The notes under the pieces: model-generated
Seen by the model: the letters and a program-made list of their open reading frames with translations, nothing else
Databases searched by the model: none
Told to the model about the DNA's origin: nothing
DNA from: Paenibacillus sp. PK3_47
GTDB taxonomy: Bacteria > Bacillota > Bacilli > Paenibacillales > Paenibacillaceae
Reading direction: 5' to 3'
DNA length: 64,000 nucleotides
Assembly (NCBI RefSeq): GCF_023520895.1
Contig: NZ_CP026029.1
Coordinates: 5,580,001-5,644,000, forward strand
Program-made: the position numbers and the translations under genes
Shown: positions 41,327 through 51,180 of the stretch, piece by piece
How positions within the stretch are numbered: the stretch's first letter is position 1
Layout of the letters: each line of letters starts with the position of its first letter

Positions 41327-42931
41327 TTAAGACTCTGATTCCTTTCGCCATTCTCTCGGCGTCTTCCCCGTAAACTTGCTGAAGATTTTGCTGAAATACC
41401 GCCCGTCCTGGTAACCGACCATCTCGGCGACGGAGGAAATTTTATGCTGCCCTCCGGAGAGCAGCAGCTTGGCGTGATCAATCCGGACCTTTTCCAGATA
41501 TTCCGAAATATTCTCGTTAAACATTTGCTTGAAGCGCCGGGAAACATATTCGCGGCTAAGAAAAAACTCGCCGGAAATTTCCTGCAGCGTCAAATTGTCC
41601 ATGTAATGAAGGTCGATATACCGCTTAATCTCATAAATGGCGTTGTTCTCCTGCAGCCGGGATTCCTTCAGAATGCCGGCAATTTCTACGAACGCCTCTG
41701 TCCACTCCCGCCGCCATTCTTCCAGTGATAACCGTCCGTTTTTATCCAGCGGGAACAGCCCGGGGAAGGAGGAGGGAGCGGGCTCGCCGGCTGGCGGCGC
41801 CGTATCCTGAAGCAGCCGGCTTCTCAGCAGCTCGTATTCGTACCGCCAGTATTTCAGATCCTCCCACGTGACGGCCTGCCGCCGGACAACCGCATCAATC
41901 CAGCCGGAGACCGCCAGCCCGATCTGGGCAGCGTCTCCCCGGTGGACCGCTGTCGTGATTCGGCTGGCATAATCGGCCAGCACGGTTCTTTGGGCAGGCG
42001 GCATGGAGGAGGGCCCACCGAAATGATAGATCGGTGTATCATCCAGAAACGAGATCCCGCGCGCGGTTTGAAGTGTCTGCTGGAAGCCGGTGGGAATGCC
42101 CTGCGGGAAGGACACCCTATCTCCGCAGGCGAAGCGGAAACGCGCCCCGAGCACCCTGTACAGAGCGTCATTCATCGCTTTCAGCTTACAATCTGTCTGC
42201 CCGAGCTCTCCGGTCAGCAGCAGGACAAGACCGTAATTCGGGTCCGTATGTTTAAAGGCATAGCCGTTGCGGACAAGGCCGATCACCTCATTGCAGATAT
42301 TGCCCATCAAAAAATGCAGCAGATCCGGATTGCGCCCGAATTTACCCAGAACGGTGCGCGGAAGCGGATCGGTCAGCAGCATTACAACCTGGCATTCCAC
42401 CGCCGCAGACCAGCCGAACGCAGCGCGCAGCTCATCTGCGGCTCCAGGCTGGGAGCCGGGCCGGGAGACGAGGGCCGAGAGCGTTTTGTCCCAGTACATA
42501 GGCAGCGTTTTGTTGATCTCTACCTCCCTCTGAATATTGAGACTGCGGGCTTCTTCTTCCCTGCGCCAGGCTGCTGAGGCCTGGCTGAGCGCCTCAAGCA
42601 GCTCGCTGCGGCTGATCGGCTTCAGCAGGTAGTCCATTCCGCCGTGCTTGATCGTGTTGCGGATGTAAGTGTAATCGTCATAGCCGCTGATCACGATCAC
42701 TTTGGAGGACGGAGACTTGTCTTCAATCCACTTCAGCAGCGCCATGCCGTCCATATTGGGCATTTTCATATCGGTGAAGATAATCTCCGGCCGTTCGCGC
42801 ACAATCAGCGTCATCGCTTTTTCCCCGTCACAGGCCTCCAGAATGTCCGTAATGTTAAATGCCTCCCAGTCCACAAGCAGCCGGATAGAATCCCTTACGT
42901 CGGATTCATCATCGACGATCAGTACTTTCAT
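41327..42931 (-). CDS. AraC-type two-component response regulator (YesN family)
   Basis: 534 residues. The receiver domain (1-120) has the acidic pair Asp8-Asp9, phospho-acceptor Asp54 in IIFTDMKMPNMDG and Lys in YLLKPISRSEL. A large middle region (about 140-420) separates it from two AraC helix-turn-helix motifs (about 435-530), ending SVAEMVGYQDGRYFSKIFSKFTGKTPREWR. It overlaps the kinase gene by 23 bases, so it is the second gene of the operon. It probably activates the divergent sugar-import operon when phosphorylated. Confidence 0.9.
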   Translation of the reverse strand: MKVLIVDDESDVRDSIRLLVDWEAFNITDILEACDGEKAMTLIVRERPEIIFTDMKMPNMDGMALLKWIEDKSPSSKVIVISGYDDYTYIRNTIKHGGMDYLLKPISRSELLEALSQASAAWRREEEARSLNIQREVEINKTLPMYWDKTLSALVSRPGSQPGAADELRAAFGWSAAVECQVVMLLTDPLPRTVLGKFGRNPDLLHFLMGNICNEVIGLVRNGYAFKHTDPNYGLVLLLTGELGQTDCKLKAMNDALYRVLGARFRFACGDRVSFPQGIPTGFQQTLQTARGISFLDDTPIYHFGGPSSMPPAQRTVLADYASRITTAVHRGDAAQIGLAVSGWIDAVVRRQAVTWEDLKYWRYEYELLRSRLLQDTAPPAGEPAPSSFPGLFPLDKNGRLSLEEWRREWTEAFVEIAGILKESRLQENNAIYEIKRYIDLHYMDNLTLQEISGEFFLSREYVSRRFKQMFNENISEYLEKVRIDHAKLLLSGGQHKISSVAEMVGYQDGRYFSKIFSKFTGKTPREWRKESES

Positions 42932-44747
42932 GGTATATCGCTCCTTCCGTCAGGGGGATTCCGATGTGTACGGAGAAGCCGTGCGGCTCCGCATGTCCGA
43001 TTGTTACAGCTGCTTTATCGTTAAAGAAAAGGCGCAGCCGGGAGATGACATTGATCAGGCCGATGCTGCCGCCTTCTGTGCCGCCCGGCTGTTCACTGGC
43101 AATCTGCAGCTGAAGCTCCAGCAGCCGCTCAGGGGTGACACCGGGACCGTTATCGGTGACCGTAACGCTGAGTATTTGACTGCCGCCTTCCACTGAAATG
43201 GTGATCTCAGCCTGTTCCGCCGATTCGAAGCCGTGTTTGAAGCAGTTCTCGACAAGCGGCTGCAGGATCATTTTGGGAACCGGCGTGTCAAGGGCGGCGT
43301 CCCTGCTGGTTACAATGCGGTAGCGGAGCCTGTCCTTGAACCGCTGCTGCTGCAGCTCCAGGTAAGCCTGTGCATGGGCAATTTCCTTGGATAGCGGAAC
43401 AACTGGTTCTTCCGTATTCATGTTGTAGCGCATCATCAGGCCGAGGGAAGAGGTGAGCTCGTAAATCCGCGGCACCTTATGGTGCAGGGCGACCGAGCCG
43501 ATAGACTGCAGCGTATTAAAAATAAAATGCGGATTAATTTGCGCCTGAAGCGCTTTCAGCTGATTATCCTTGTTGGCCAGCTCCAGCCGCAGCTCCCGCA
43601 TAATCAGATTATCGATCGTATCGACCATGTTTTTGATTGCGCTGCCGAGTACGCCGACTTCATCACTGCGGTCCGGATCGCTGTCAAACTGGAGCTTTCC
43701 GAGCTTGATCTTGCGGATCGATTCGGTCAACCGCTTGATCGGAGCCGTTACCATGACCGAGACGAACAGAGCGGCGGCGATTGCAATGAACAGAAAGGTC
43801 AGCAGCACAAGCATATTGATCCGCAGCACACTTGCCGCATTGCTGTACAGGTAGCTGTCAGGAATCTGCTTGGCGACGATCCAGATGCGTCCGATCAGCT
43901 CGAACTTCTCGAAAACGACGATGCCGTTGAAGCCGTCGTCCCCGCGCCAGTCAAAGTGGCCGGCCCCCGTGAAGCTGTAGCGGGCATGCTGCAGCCAAGC
44001 ATAGTCGGGTTTGGTGCCGATTTCTTCTTCCCTGGAGGTATAGATGGCAGTTCCGGTGTCGTCCAGCAGATAGATATTCTCCTGGCCCTTATCATAAAGC
44101 ATGTTCATGATACTGCGGAATTCATCCAGCTTGAAGTCGATCGACAGCACGCCGATCCGTTCCTTGAGCGGTGCCCGGTACACCGGACGGTGAATGGTAA
44201 ATACGGTGTTGGAAGGGCTGTACGGAAATTCCTCCATGCCGTAATTATGCGAAGGATGGGGCGGCTCCAGAAAAGGATCGTTTTTATCAAGCGGCTGCAC
44301 GAAATGACCGTCTAATCCGCTGCTGCCCGGCCCGCGCTTCAGATAACCGTCGATCAGCAGCCAGGACTGGTCGGCGAGATCGGAATACAAATACACCTGC
44401 TGAATATCCCTGGCGGACTGCTCAATGGCGTGCAGGCCGGAATAAATATTGTTCTCTACCATAAAGTCGCTACGTCCCTGCACCAGAATGTTATACAGGC
44501 TGTTCGTCATCCGGATGTTGTTGTAAGCGTACAGGGAGATATTGTTCATTGCGTTCAGCTGCCCCATAAGGCTGGTGGTCCCTTGGCGGACCGTGTTTGA
44601 ATTTTCGCGGATGGAATCATCTTTTAAGGAGAGTTTGGTGTAAAAATAGGAAATCAGGATGGAGGCGGCGATCGGCACCAGAATGGCGGCCATCAGAAAG
44701 ACGCTCAGCTTGTAGCGTATGCTGCCCCGGAAGCTGCGGTATCTCAA
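42909..44747 (-). CDS. Sensor histidine kinase, YesM family
   Basis: A 612-residue membrane kinase. A helix near 15-35 and another near 305-332 flank an extracellular sensor domain of about 270 residues (dCACHE-like; IYLLDDTGTAIYTSREEEIG). HAMP follows, then the His_kinase motif QAQINPHFIFNTLQS (His407) and an HATPase domain with NCFKHGFES and DNGPG. The TTG start at 44747 has AAGGGGG upstream. It is divergent from the binding-protein operon, whose substrate it may sense directly or through a binding protein. Confidence 0.9.
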   Translation of the reverse strand: MRYRSFRGSIRYKLSVFLMAAILVPIAASILISYFYTKLSLKDDSIRENSNTVRQGTTSLMGQLNAMNNISLYAYNNIRMTNSLYNILVQGRSDFMVENNIYSGLHAIEQSARDIQQVYLYSDLADQSWLLIDGYLKRGPGSSGLDGHFVQPLDKNDPFLEPPHPSHNYGMEEFPYSPSNTVFTIHRPVYRAPLKERIGVLSIDFKLDEFRSIMNMLYDKGQENIYLLDDTGTAIYTSREEEIGTKPDYAWLQHARYSFTGAGHFDWRGDDGFNGIVVFEKFELIGRIWIVAKQIPDSYLYSNAASVLRINMLVLLTFLFIAIAAALFVSVMVTAPIKRLTESIRKIKLGKLQFDSDPDRSDEVGVLGSAIKNMVDTIDNLIMRELRLELANKDNQLKALQAQINPHFIFNTLQSIGSVALHHKVPRIYELTSSLGLMMRYNMNTEEPVVPLSKEIAHAQAYLELQQQRFKDRLRYRIVTSRDAALDTPVPKMILQPLVENCFKHGFESAEQAEITISVEGGSQILSVTVTDNGPGVTPERLLELQLQIASEQPGGTEGGSIGLINVISRLRLFFNDKAAVTIGHAEPHGFSVHIGIPLTEGAIYHESTDRR

Positions 44748-44916
44748 AAGCGTTCCCCCTTACTCCGCGAATTGGTTTACAGTCTAGCACCGCTTCCAAC
44801 AAAGGGTCAATAGGCTTTCTTGGCTAGGCGCGAAAAAAAAGACCGAGGTCACAATCTTACACATTTTTGGTCAACATCGGCTGTATTCCCGCTCACGGTA
44901 AAGTTAGTATACTGAT

Positions 44917-44940
44917 CGTGTGAAACGCTTACAAGATAAT
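44917..44940 (+). promoter_or_regulatory. Catabolite-control (cre-like) element candidate before the sugar operon
   Basis: TGTGAAACGCTTACA is close to a CcpA cre consensus (one mismatch) and runs into GATAAT, a possible -10, just before the ribosome site of the first binding-protein gene. The rest of the 44748-44958 gap has no gene. Confidence 0.35.
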
Positions 44941-44958
44941 ACACAGGGAGGTTAAGGT

Positions 44959-46227
44959 ATGAAAAAATGGTCATCCCTACTGATGGCAGGCTCGCTGTCG
45001 CTGGCGGTATTAACTGCCGGATGCTCGGGCGGAGGCTCAAATGCGGGCAGTGAGGCGAATAGCACGGATCCCGATACAGCAGGCAGCAAGGATGAAATTA
45101 CACTCTACACTATTCAATCCACCAATCCAAATTTTAAGGCCTGGCTGGATGAAGCGCAGGAGAAAAGCGGGGTCAAAATCAATTGGGTCGCCGCACCGAC
45201 CGATTCAGATACCCGTCAGCAGAAAATTTCCACCATCCTTTCTTCGGGCGACAGCACTGTGGACATTCTGGAAATCAACGATGAAATGGCCACTTCCTTT
45301 AAAAACGCCGGCTGGCTGGACCCGCTGCAGGATACGGTGCTGACTGAGGATATTATGAAGCAGCTGCCACAGGGCTATATGAAGGATATGCTAACCTCCG
45401 CCAAAGGCGATGTGTTCGGCGTCCCAAGCTATACTGGCTATCTCGCGCTGTGGGTCGACCAGAAGAAGCTGGATGCAGCCGGAATGACCTCAATTGAAAC
45501 CAAAGAGGATTATGTGAATTTTCTGAAGGCTACAACGAGGGACGGTCAGTACGGCTACGGCGGCTCCTGGGAAAAGACATACGTTTCTAACGAAATTGCA
45601 ACCTTTGTCAATTTGTTCGGTGGCGACTACTATGACTGGACCAATGAGAACAGCCGCGAGGCGGTCAAGTTTATGTACGACATGGCCAATACTTGGAAGG
45701 TGACGCCAGTCGATCAGATTGCGGACAAATATGAGCAGATGAACCAAAAATTTATTGACGGCAAATACGCGTCTGTGTTCATGTGGGGGACAGGCACGGA
45801 TTATAAACAGGCGAACCGGTACGGACCTGATCAGATCCATATGGTTAATATGCCCGAATTTGCAAAACGCAGCATTTTCACCGATTCCTGGAGTTATGTG
45901 CTGAATTCGGCTTCCAAAAATAAAGAGGCGGCAATCAAATTTCTCCAGTATGTAGCCAGCGAGGACGGCGAGCTGAGCGGCTGGAAGAATTTTGACCGCT
46001 ACCCGGCCAGAGCAGACGTCTCAGCTAATGAAGCGGTGACCGGCGACATTAAGGAAATCTATACTCTGATCCAGTCCACCAATGAGGTTCACGGACGCCC
46101 GATGCTCCCGCAGACGATGGAATTCATCTCCGAGATGGGCACGCTGTTCCAGAACTATATTCAGGATAAAATTACGCTGGACGAATTCTGCCAGAAAGCG
46201 CAGGATGCGGTTGAACGCTACCAGTAA
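44959..46227 (+). CDS. Sugar ABC transporter substrate-binding lipoprotein
   Basis: 422 residues, family 1 extracellular solute-binding protein (oligosaccharide type). The signal peptide ends in LTAGC (lipobox Cys23) with a Gly/Ser/Asn linker. The mature part begins DEITLYTIQSTNPNFKAWLDE and shows GVPSYTGYLALWVDQKKLDA and YASVFMWGTG typical of the family. CACAGGGAGGTTAAGGT precedes the ATG. First gene of a five-gene operon with permeases, a GH172 enzyme and a second binding protein; the ligand is therefore probably a plant or microbial oligosaccharide. Confidence 0.88.
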   Translation: MKKWSSLLMAGSLSLAVLTAGCSGGGSNAGSEANSTDPDTAGSKDEITLYTIQSTNPNFKAWLDEAQEKSGVKINWVAAPTDSDTRQQKISTILSSGDSTVDILEINDEMATSFKNAGWLDPLQDTVLTEDIMKQLPQGYMKDMLTSAKGDVFGVPSYTGYLALWVDQKKLDAAGMTSIETKEDYVNFLKATTRDGQYGYGGSWEKTYVSNEIATFVNLFGGDYYDWTNENSREAVKFMYDMANTWKVTPVDQIADKYEQMNQKFIDGKYASVFMWGTGTDYKQANRYGPDQIHMVNMPEFAKRSIFTDSWSYVLNSASKNKEAAIKFLQYVASEDGELSGWKNFDRYPARADVSANEAVTGDIKEIYTLIQSTNEVHGRPMLPQTMEFISEMGTLFQNYIQDKITLDEFCQKAQDAVERYQ

Positions 46228-46276
46228 CGTCCAGCTAACCTTAAATCAACTGTAACTATCATACCGCAAAGGTAGG

Positions 46277-46310
46277 GCAAGCAGCGGGAGCGCCGGCTCC
46301 CGTCACTTGC
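46277..46310 (+). other. Intercistronic stem-loop between binding protein and permease
   Basis: CGGGAGC / GCTCCCG with an outer GCAAG/CTTGC pair and no T-run. It may stabilise the upstream part of the mRNA. Confidence 0.5.
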
Positions 46311-46347
46311 TCATCCGAGCCTTGCCGCAGGAAAGGAGGCGCTGTCC

Positions 46348-47223
46348 ATGTATGCCAGCCGAAAATATTGGGCGATAGCTTGGGTTCTAGTGCTGCCCGC
46401 GCTGATTATCCGGGTGTTCACGACCATCTATCCCATCATTGAAACGTTCCGCATCAGTCTTTACGAAGTCAAGCTGCTGCGGGGGATCCGCGAGTTCGTC
46501 GGCTTCGGTAACTTCATTGAAATGTTCCAGGATTCCAAGGTGATCGCCTCTATCGAATTTACGGCCATTTTTGTAGCGGGCTCCATGATCGGCCACATCG
46601 TGCTGGGTATTGCGCTTGCGCTTATTCTCAATATGAAATTCGCAGGGCAAAAGGTGCTGCGGACGATTGTGCTGCTGCCCTGGGCCATGCCCATGGTGGT
46701 CATTGCTATGGCCTCAAAGTGGGCGTTCAACAATGAATACGGGCTGATTAATGATTTTGTCCGCTGGTTTAACCCGAATTTTAGTCTGGACTGGCTTATC
46801 CATACGAATACGGCACGTTATGCCGTCATTGCCGTTGACCTGTGGAAGGATTTACCCTTCTTCGCCATTTTGGTGCTGGCCGGGCTGCAGTTTATTTCCG
46901 CAGAAATGTATGAAGCAGCCAAAATTGACGGGGCAGGCCACGTCCGTTCATTCTTCAGCATTACGCTGCCTCTGTTGTCCCGCAATATTCTGATGCTGAG
47001 CATTTTCTTTACAATGTGGCGGATAACCTCCTTCGACGTCGTGTATGCGATGACGAGCGGGGGACCCGGAGAAAGTACTGCACTGATCGCCTACCGGGTA
47101 ACAACCGAGGCGTTTACGAATCTCAACACGGGCTATGCCGCCGCAATTGCGGTTGTGCTGTTTCTGGTCATGGCTCTGCTCAGCGGGCTCAGCATGTCCG
47201 CAGCCAAACGCGTAGACTACTAA
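46348..47223 (+). CDS. Sugar ABC transporter permease (MalF type)
   Basis: A 291-residue, six-helix permease. The EAA coupling loop reads EMYEAAKIDGAGHVRSFFSITLPLL. It pairs with the next gene. CGCAGGAAAGGAGGCGCTGTCC precedes the ATG. No ATP-binding subunit is encoded in the operon, as is usual for CUT1 importers that share MsmX. Confidence 0.9.
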   Translation: MYASRKYWAIAWVLVLPALIIRVFTTIYPIIETFRISLYEVKLLRGIREFVGFGNFIEMFQDSKVIASIEFTAIFVAGSMIGHIVLGIALALILNMKFAGQKVLRTIVLLPWAMPMVVIAMASKWAFNNEYGLINDFVRWFNPNFSLDWLIHTNTARYAVIAVDLWKDLPFFAILVLAGLQFISAEMYEAAKIDGAGHVRSFFSITLPLLSRNILMLSIFFTMWRITSFDVVYAMTSGGPGESTALIAYRVTTEAFTNLNTGYAAAIAVVLFLVMALLSGLSMSAAKRVDY

Positions 47224-47236
47224 GGAGCGATGTACG

Positions 47237-48082
47237 ATGACGACCCAAAACCCCAGACCGCTGCCGCTCACCCTGCTCATGTGGGGCCTGGCCCTGATCG
47301 TAGCCTTTCTGATCCTGTTTCCGCTCTGGTGGATCTTTATTTCCTCCATTACGCCAGCGGGGGAGCTGTTCTCTAAACCGATCAAATATTGGCCCGATCA
47401 TCCGACGCTTGCCAGCTACCGCTATCTGATTGAGAATGTGGGGCTGCTGCCGAAAATTTGGGATACCGCCATTATCGTCGGACTGTCGATATTGATCGGG
47501 ATGATCGTGTCCGTTATGGCTGCCTTCAGCTTCGCCCGGTTCCGCACCAGGGGTCTTGCCGTTGCCGTCGGCTTCCTGCTGGCATCCATGCTGATTCCCG
47601 ATGTCGTTACCGCCCGTCCGCTGTATGATTTCCTGCGCAGCGTGCATCTGTATGATACGTATACGGGGCTGATTATCTTATATATCAGCGGCATTCTTCC
47701 GTTTACGATTCTGATTCTGCAGAACTATCTGAATGATATCCCGGTTTCGATCGAGGAGTCGGCGGCCATCGACGGCTGCGGTTTTTATCAGTCGCTGATT
47801 TACGTTACCGTACCGCTGCTCCGTCCGGCGCTGGCAACCGTCTGTATCGTCAACTTTATTACATGCCTTAACAACTTCTTCACGCCGCTGTTCTACTCGA
47901 ACGGAATTTCGGTGCTGTCCACAGCCATTACGCAGCTGCCGCTTAGAGACAATATGTACGCTGTGCCGTGGGACCTGGTCAGCGCCATGGGGTGGATCAT
48001 TATTGTGCCGATTATCGTCTTCGTCGCGATCTTCCAGAGACAGATTATGGAGGGAATTATGGCTGGCGGAGTTAAAGGCTGA
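47237..48082 (+). CDS. Sugar ABC transporter permease (MalG type)
   Basis: A 281-residue partner permease with six helices and the EAA loop SIEESAAIDGCGFYQSLIYV. It starts 14 bases after its partner, and TAAGGAGCGATGTACG precedes the ATG. The C terminus QRQIMEGIMAGGVKG is characteristic of MalG-type subunits. Confidence 0.9.
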   Translation: MTTQNPRPLPLTLLMWGLALIVAFLILFPLWWIFISSITPAGELFSKPIKYWPDHPTLASYRYLIENVGLLPKIWDTAIIVGLSILIGMIVSVMAAFSFARFRTRGLAVAVGFLLASMLIPDVVTARPLYDFLRSVHLYDTYTGLIILYISGILPFTILILQNYLNDIPVSIEESAAIDGCGFYQSLIYVTVPLLRPALATVCIVNFITCLNNFFTPLFYSNGISVLSTAITQLPLRDNMYAVPWDLVSAMGWIIIVPIIVFVAIFQRQIMEGIMAGGVKG

Positions 48083-48141
48083 TTATAAGCTAAGAACGCT
48101 GTCAAGGAACAAAATAAGTGTACGAGAGAGGAGTCTATACT

Positions 48142-49251
48142 ATGGTTGAACATCCGTTTGTGGGAGGGCTTACAGCGCTTCCCCTGCTCAAATCCTGCCG
48201 GAGCCGGGCCGTTAACGCTGAGAATCCGAAAGGTGAAAAAGGCAAGGGAGGCATGGCGGCCAGCCATCTCGGCCCTTCCCGCAAAGGCTCTCCCTGCATC
48301 CGGGACGTAGCGTCCGGCGCAACTGCCTTGCTGGCTGATATTGAGGGTCCCGGTGTCATCGAACATATCTGGATCACCGTCACCGACCGGACTGAAGCAG
48401 ACACCTTTGTCTTAAGGGACTTGGTGCTGCGCATGTATTGGGATGATGAGACTGAACCTTCCGTAGAAAGCCCGCTCGGGGATTTCTTCTGCAGCGGTTT
48501 CGGGCGAGGCTGCACCGTCAATTCCCAGGCGATTGTCGTCAATCCGACACGGGGCTTCAACTGCTACTTCCCGATGCCGTTTAGGCGTAAAGCGAGAATT
48601 GAAATCGAGAACCAGCATGAAGCGCCTATTCCGGCCCTTTTTTATCAGATCGATTACTGCCTGCATGATGAATTGCCTGAGCAGACCGCCTATTTCCACG
48701 CCCATTGGAGGCGGCAGCGGATGACCAGCAAGGCAGAGGATTACGTCATTCTGGACAATGTAAAGGGCCGAGGACAGTACGTGGGAACCTATATCGCGCT
48801 GACGACCCTGGAGCGGTATTGGTGGGGAGAAGGCGAAATGAAGATGTATATCGACGGGGACGACGAATATCCGACGATCTGCGGTACGGGGATGGAGGAT
48901 TATTTCGGAGGTGCCTGGAGCTTTGCGACACAGAAGGACGGAAAGACAGTGGAGAACACGTACTGTACGCCTTACATGGGGTACCCGTATTATTCTGCTC
49001 ATGACGAGGCCGTTCATAATTTCTATCATAATGACGACGCGCCGCCGATGCGCGGGTTCTACCGCTGGCATATACTGGACCCGATCCGGTTCCATGAGGA
49101 CCTTAAAGTGACGGTTCAGCAGATCGGAGTCTACAAAAAGGGCTTGTTCGAGCGTCAGGACGATGTAGCTTCGGTCGCATACTGGTATCAGACAGAGCCG
49201 CACCAGCCGTTCGAACCGCTGATGTCCAAGGAAGAGCGCTGGCCGAGATAA
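48142..49251 (+). CDS. GH172 (DUF2961) glycoside hydrolase
   Basis: 369 residues, no signal peptide, so probably cytoplasmic. DUF2961 is now glycoside hydrolase family 172, whose characterised members act on fructofuranosides and arabinofuranosides (including difructose anhydride formation). Family motifs seen: EGPGVIEHIWITVTDR, LRMYWDDETEPSVESPLGDFF, GTGMEDYFGGAW with acidic residues suited to catalysis, and GFYRWHILDPIRF. The ATG at 48142 has GAGAGGAG upstream; a TTG-free open stretch to 48118 has no site. In this operon it would process the sugar taken up by the permeases. Confidence 0.85.
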   Translation: MVEHPFVGGLTALPLLKSCRSRAVNAENPKGEKGKGGMAASHLGPSRKGSPCIRDVASGATALLADIEGPGVIEHIWITVTDRTEADTFVLRDLVLRMYWDDETEPSVESPLGDFFCSGFGRGCTVNSQAIVVNPTRGFNCYFPMPFRRKARIEIENQHEAPIPALFYQIDYCLHDELPEQTAYFHAHWRRQRMTSKAEDYVILDNVKGRGQYVGTYIALTTLERYWWGEGEMKMYIDGDDEYPTICGTGMEDYFGGAWSFATQKDGKTVENTYCTPYMGYPYYSAHDEAVHNFYHNDDAPPMRGFYRWHILDPIRFHEDLKVTVQQIGVYKKGLFERQDDVASVAYWYQTEPHQPFEPLMSKEERWPR

Positions 49252-49390
49252 AGCTAAGGCAAGCTGAGAATTGGGATACCGGCAAGGACCCAAGGACAGG
49301 CGCAGGCAAATATTTCTTCGTATCTTCCCGCAGGGACTGGCGTTTATACTGGTTATAAAGCCATCTTGCGACGAAGGGGTAGACAATGCG

Positions 49391-50719
49391 ATGAGGTCCA
49401 AGCGATTTATATTAACCGTAGCAATACTCCTGCTCACTGCTGCTGCTGCTGCGGCCTGCGGGGGGCGAAACGGAGTCATCTATGAGTCAGACGCAGGAAG
49501 AAATCAGTTGGGAAATAGAGGGGAATCTGTGCGGACGCTGAAGATTTTTAATTTTAAGGTGGAGATGGCAGAACAGCTGAATGCACTGACGCAGCGATAT
49601 CAGGAAGAAACCGGCGTGCAAATTGAGCTCGATACCTGCGGCGGGGGCTGCGATTACAGCGCGGAGCTGAAGACGAGGTTTAACTCCGGCGACAAGCCGG
49701 ATCTGTTCTTCGTGGCAGGATATACCGACCTGGACCTCTGGCAGGAGTACCTTGAGGATCTTAGCGATGAACCGTGGGCAGAGGAGATACAGGAGCTGGC
49801 TAGACCCGGCATTATAAAGAATGGGCAAATCTACGGGATGCCGCTCGCGATGGAAGGCTGGGGTTTTATTTACAATAAGGCCCTTTTCCGCAAGGCGGGA
49901 ATTGAAACCGCGCCGGTGACGCTCAGCGGGCTGAGAGCAGCGGCGGAGCGGCTTCAAGCAGCCGGCATCACGCCGTTTGAGAACGGCTACGCGGAATGGT
50001 GGGTCCTCGGCAATCATCTGCTGAATACTGCATTTGCCCTGCAGCCCGATCCGGAGAAGTTCATTGAAGAAGCCGGCAGCGGCAGCGCCAGGCTGACCGG
50101 GAATGAAACGTTTGAAGCCTGGCTGGATCTGATTGACCTCACGCTGGAATATGGTCAGGAGGCACCGCTGCAGACTGATTATTATACTCAGGTGGTTCAT
50201 TTTGCAGACGGACAGGCGGCGATGATGCAGCAGGGGAGCTGGACGCAGCTGCAGCTGGATAAGCTGGCTCCGGATCTGGACATCGGCTTCCTGCCAATGC
50301 CGGTGAATGATGACGGCGTGAGGATGGATAAACTTCAGATCGGGGTGGCGAATTACTGGGGCGTGCTCAAAAGCTCGGCAATGAAGGAGGAGGCCAAGGC
50401 ATTTTTACGCTGGCTGGCAAGCTCCGGTGCCGGCCGGAAGTTTGTCGTGGATGCGAGGCTGATTCCCGCCCTTAAGGACATGTCGGTTCCGGAAGGCCAG
50501 TTAGGGCCGCTGGCTGCGGATATCATGTCATATATGAAAGAAGGCAAGACGCTTCCTTGGTTGTGGCAGCGCTATCCGGGGTACGAGGCGACCACCTCAC
50601 AGATGAGTGTGCAGATGCAGGCTTATATCGGCGGACAGATCCGCCGGGAGAAGCTGCTGGCTGAATTTCAGCGGATATGGGATACGGCCCGGAGTTTCGT
50701 GCATTACCCGCCGGCGTAA
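49391..50719 (+). CDS. Second extracellular solute-binding lipoprotein of the operon
   Basis: 442 residues. A signal peptide with an Ala-rich core ends in AAAAC (a non-ideal lipobox), then family 1 binding-protein sequence: SVRTLKIFNFKVEMAEQLNA, YGMPLAMEGWGFIYNKALFR and AMMQQGSWTQLQLDKLAPDL. It differs strongly from the first binding protein of the operon. It may widen the ligand range or act as a co-sensor for the divergent YesM kinase. Start ATG 49391 follows AAGGGGTAGACAATGCG; no better start lies upstream. Confidence 0.82.
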   Translation: MRSKRFILTVAILLLTAAAAAACGGRNGVIYESDAGRNQLGNRGESVRTLKIFNFKVEMAEQLNALTQRYQEETGVQIELDTCGGGCDYSAELKTRFNSGDKPDLFFVAGYTDLDLWQEYLEDLSDEPWAEEIQELARPGIIKNGQIYGMPLAMEGWGFIYNKALFRKAGIETAPVTLSGLRAAAERLQAAGITPFENGYAEWWVLGNHLLNTAFALQPDPEKFIEEAGSGSARLTGNETFEAWLDLIDLTLEYGQEAPLQTDYYTQVVHFADGQAAMMQQGSWTQLQLDKLAPDLDIGFLPMPVNDDGVRMDKLQIGVANYWGVLKSSAMKEEAKAFLRWLASSGAGRKFVVDARLIPALKDMSVPEGQLGPLAADIMSYMKEGKTLPWLWQRYPGYEATTSQMSVQMQAYIGGQIRREKLLAEFQRIWDTARSFVHYPPA

Positions 50720-50773
50720 CTTCCGTTTTTAACGCATACTAAGACGTGTATAACTGTATAGATATTTTAAAGC

Positions 50774-50813
50774 AGAACAAAGTAACGAATTTAGTTGCTT
50801 TGTTCTTTTTTTT
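50774..50813 (+). terminator. Terminator of the first sugar operon
   Basis: The 13-bp stem AGAACAAAGTAAC / GTTGCTTTGTTCT (one G-T pair) has a 7-base loop and eight T. The rest of 50720-50945 holds no gene. Confidence 0.92.
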
Positions 50814-50945
50814 CCTTAAAGTGCAAAAAAACTGTTTAGGAATGGAAGGAACGGTTTAAATAAGGGATAACATATTGCGCAACGACGCAAAGTATACGCA
50901 AATTATATGCAATTGGTGAAGATTACGGAAGGAGGGGGAACATTA

Positions 50946-51104
50946 ATGAGCATGACGGTACATAATCTTATGGCTTTCAATCATCAATTTTTTAGACCTC
51001 AACCCGTGGTCGAGCCAAGGCAGCAGAGAACGGAAGAGAAGACTCAAAGCTTTCAGGATATCCTGAACGAAAAGCTGAGAGCTACCAGCGAAATGAAACG
51101 GTAG
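50946..51104 (+). CDS. Small peptide of unknown function
   Basis: 52 codons, MSMTVHNLMAFNHQFFRPQP, with an acidic-basic tail containing KTQSFQDILNEKLRA. The SFQDIL segment resembles the short motif near the N terminus of some flagellar-operon proteins of the TIGR02530 type, but this match is too short to use for naming. The case for a gene is the excellent GGAAGGAGGGGG ribosome site 6-8 bases before ATG 50946. Function unknown. Confidence 0.5.
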   Translation: MSMTVHNLMAFNHQFFRPQPVVEPRQQRTEEKTQSFQDILNEKLRATSEMKR

Positions 51105-51133
51105 AAGTTATAGACTGAATTTAGAAGTAAAAC

Positions 51134-51178
51134 AGAAGCCGGACATGTTCCCCTTGGGGCGCTTGTCCGGCTTCTTTG
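51134..51178. terminator. Terminator between the small peptide gene and the 70-residue protein gene
   Basis: Stem AGAAGCCGGACA / TGTCCGGCTTCT between convergent genes. Confidence 0.85.
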
Positions 51179-51180
51179 CA

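Noticed and set aside
48412..49479. A 355-codon open frame on the minus strand
   Set aside because: Antisense to the GH172 gene; no ribosome site and no recognisable domain.
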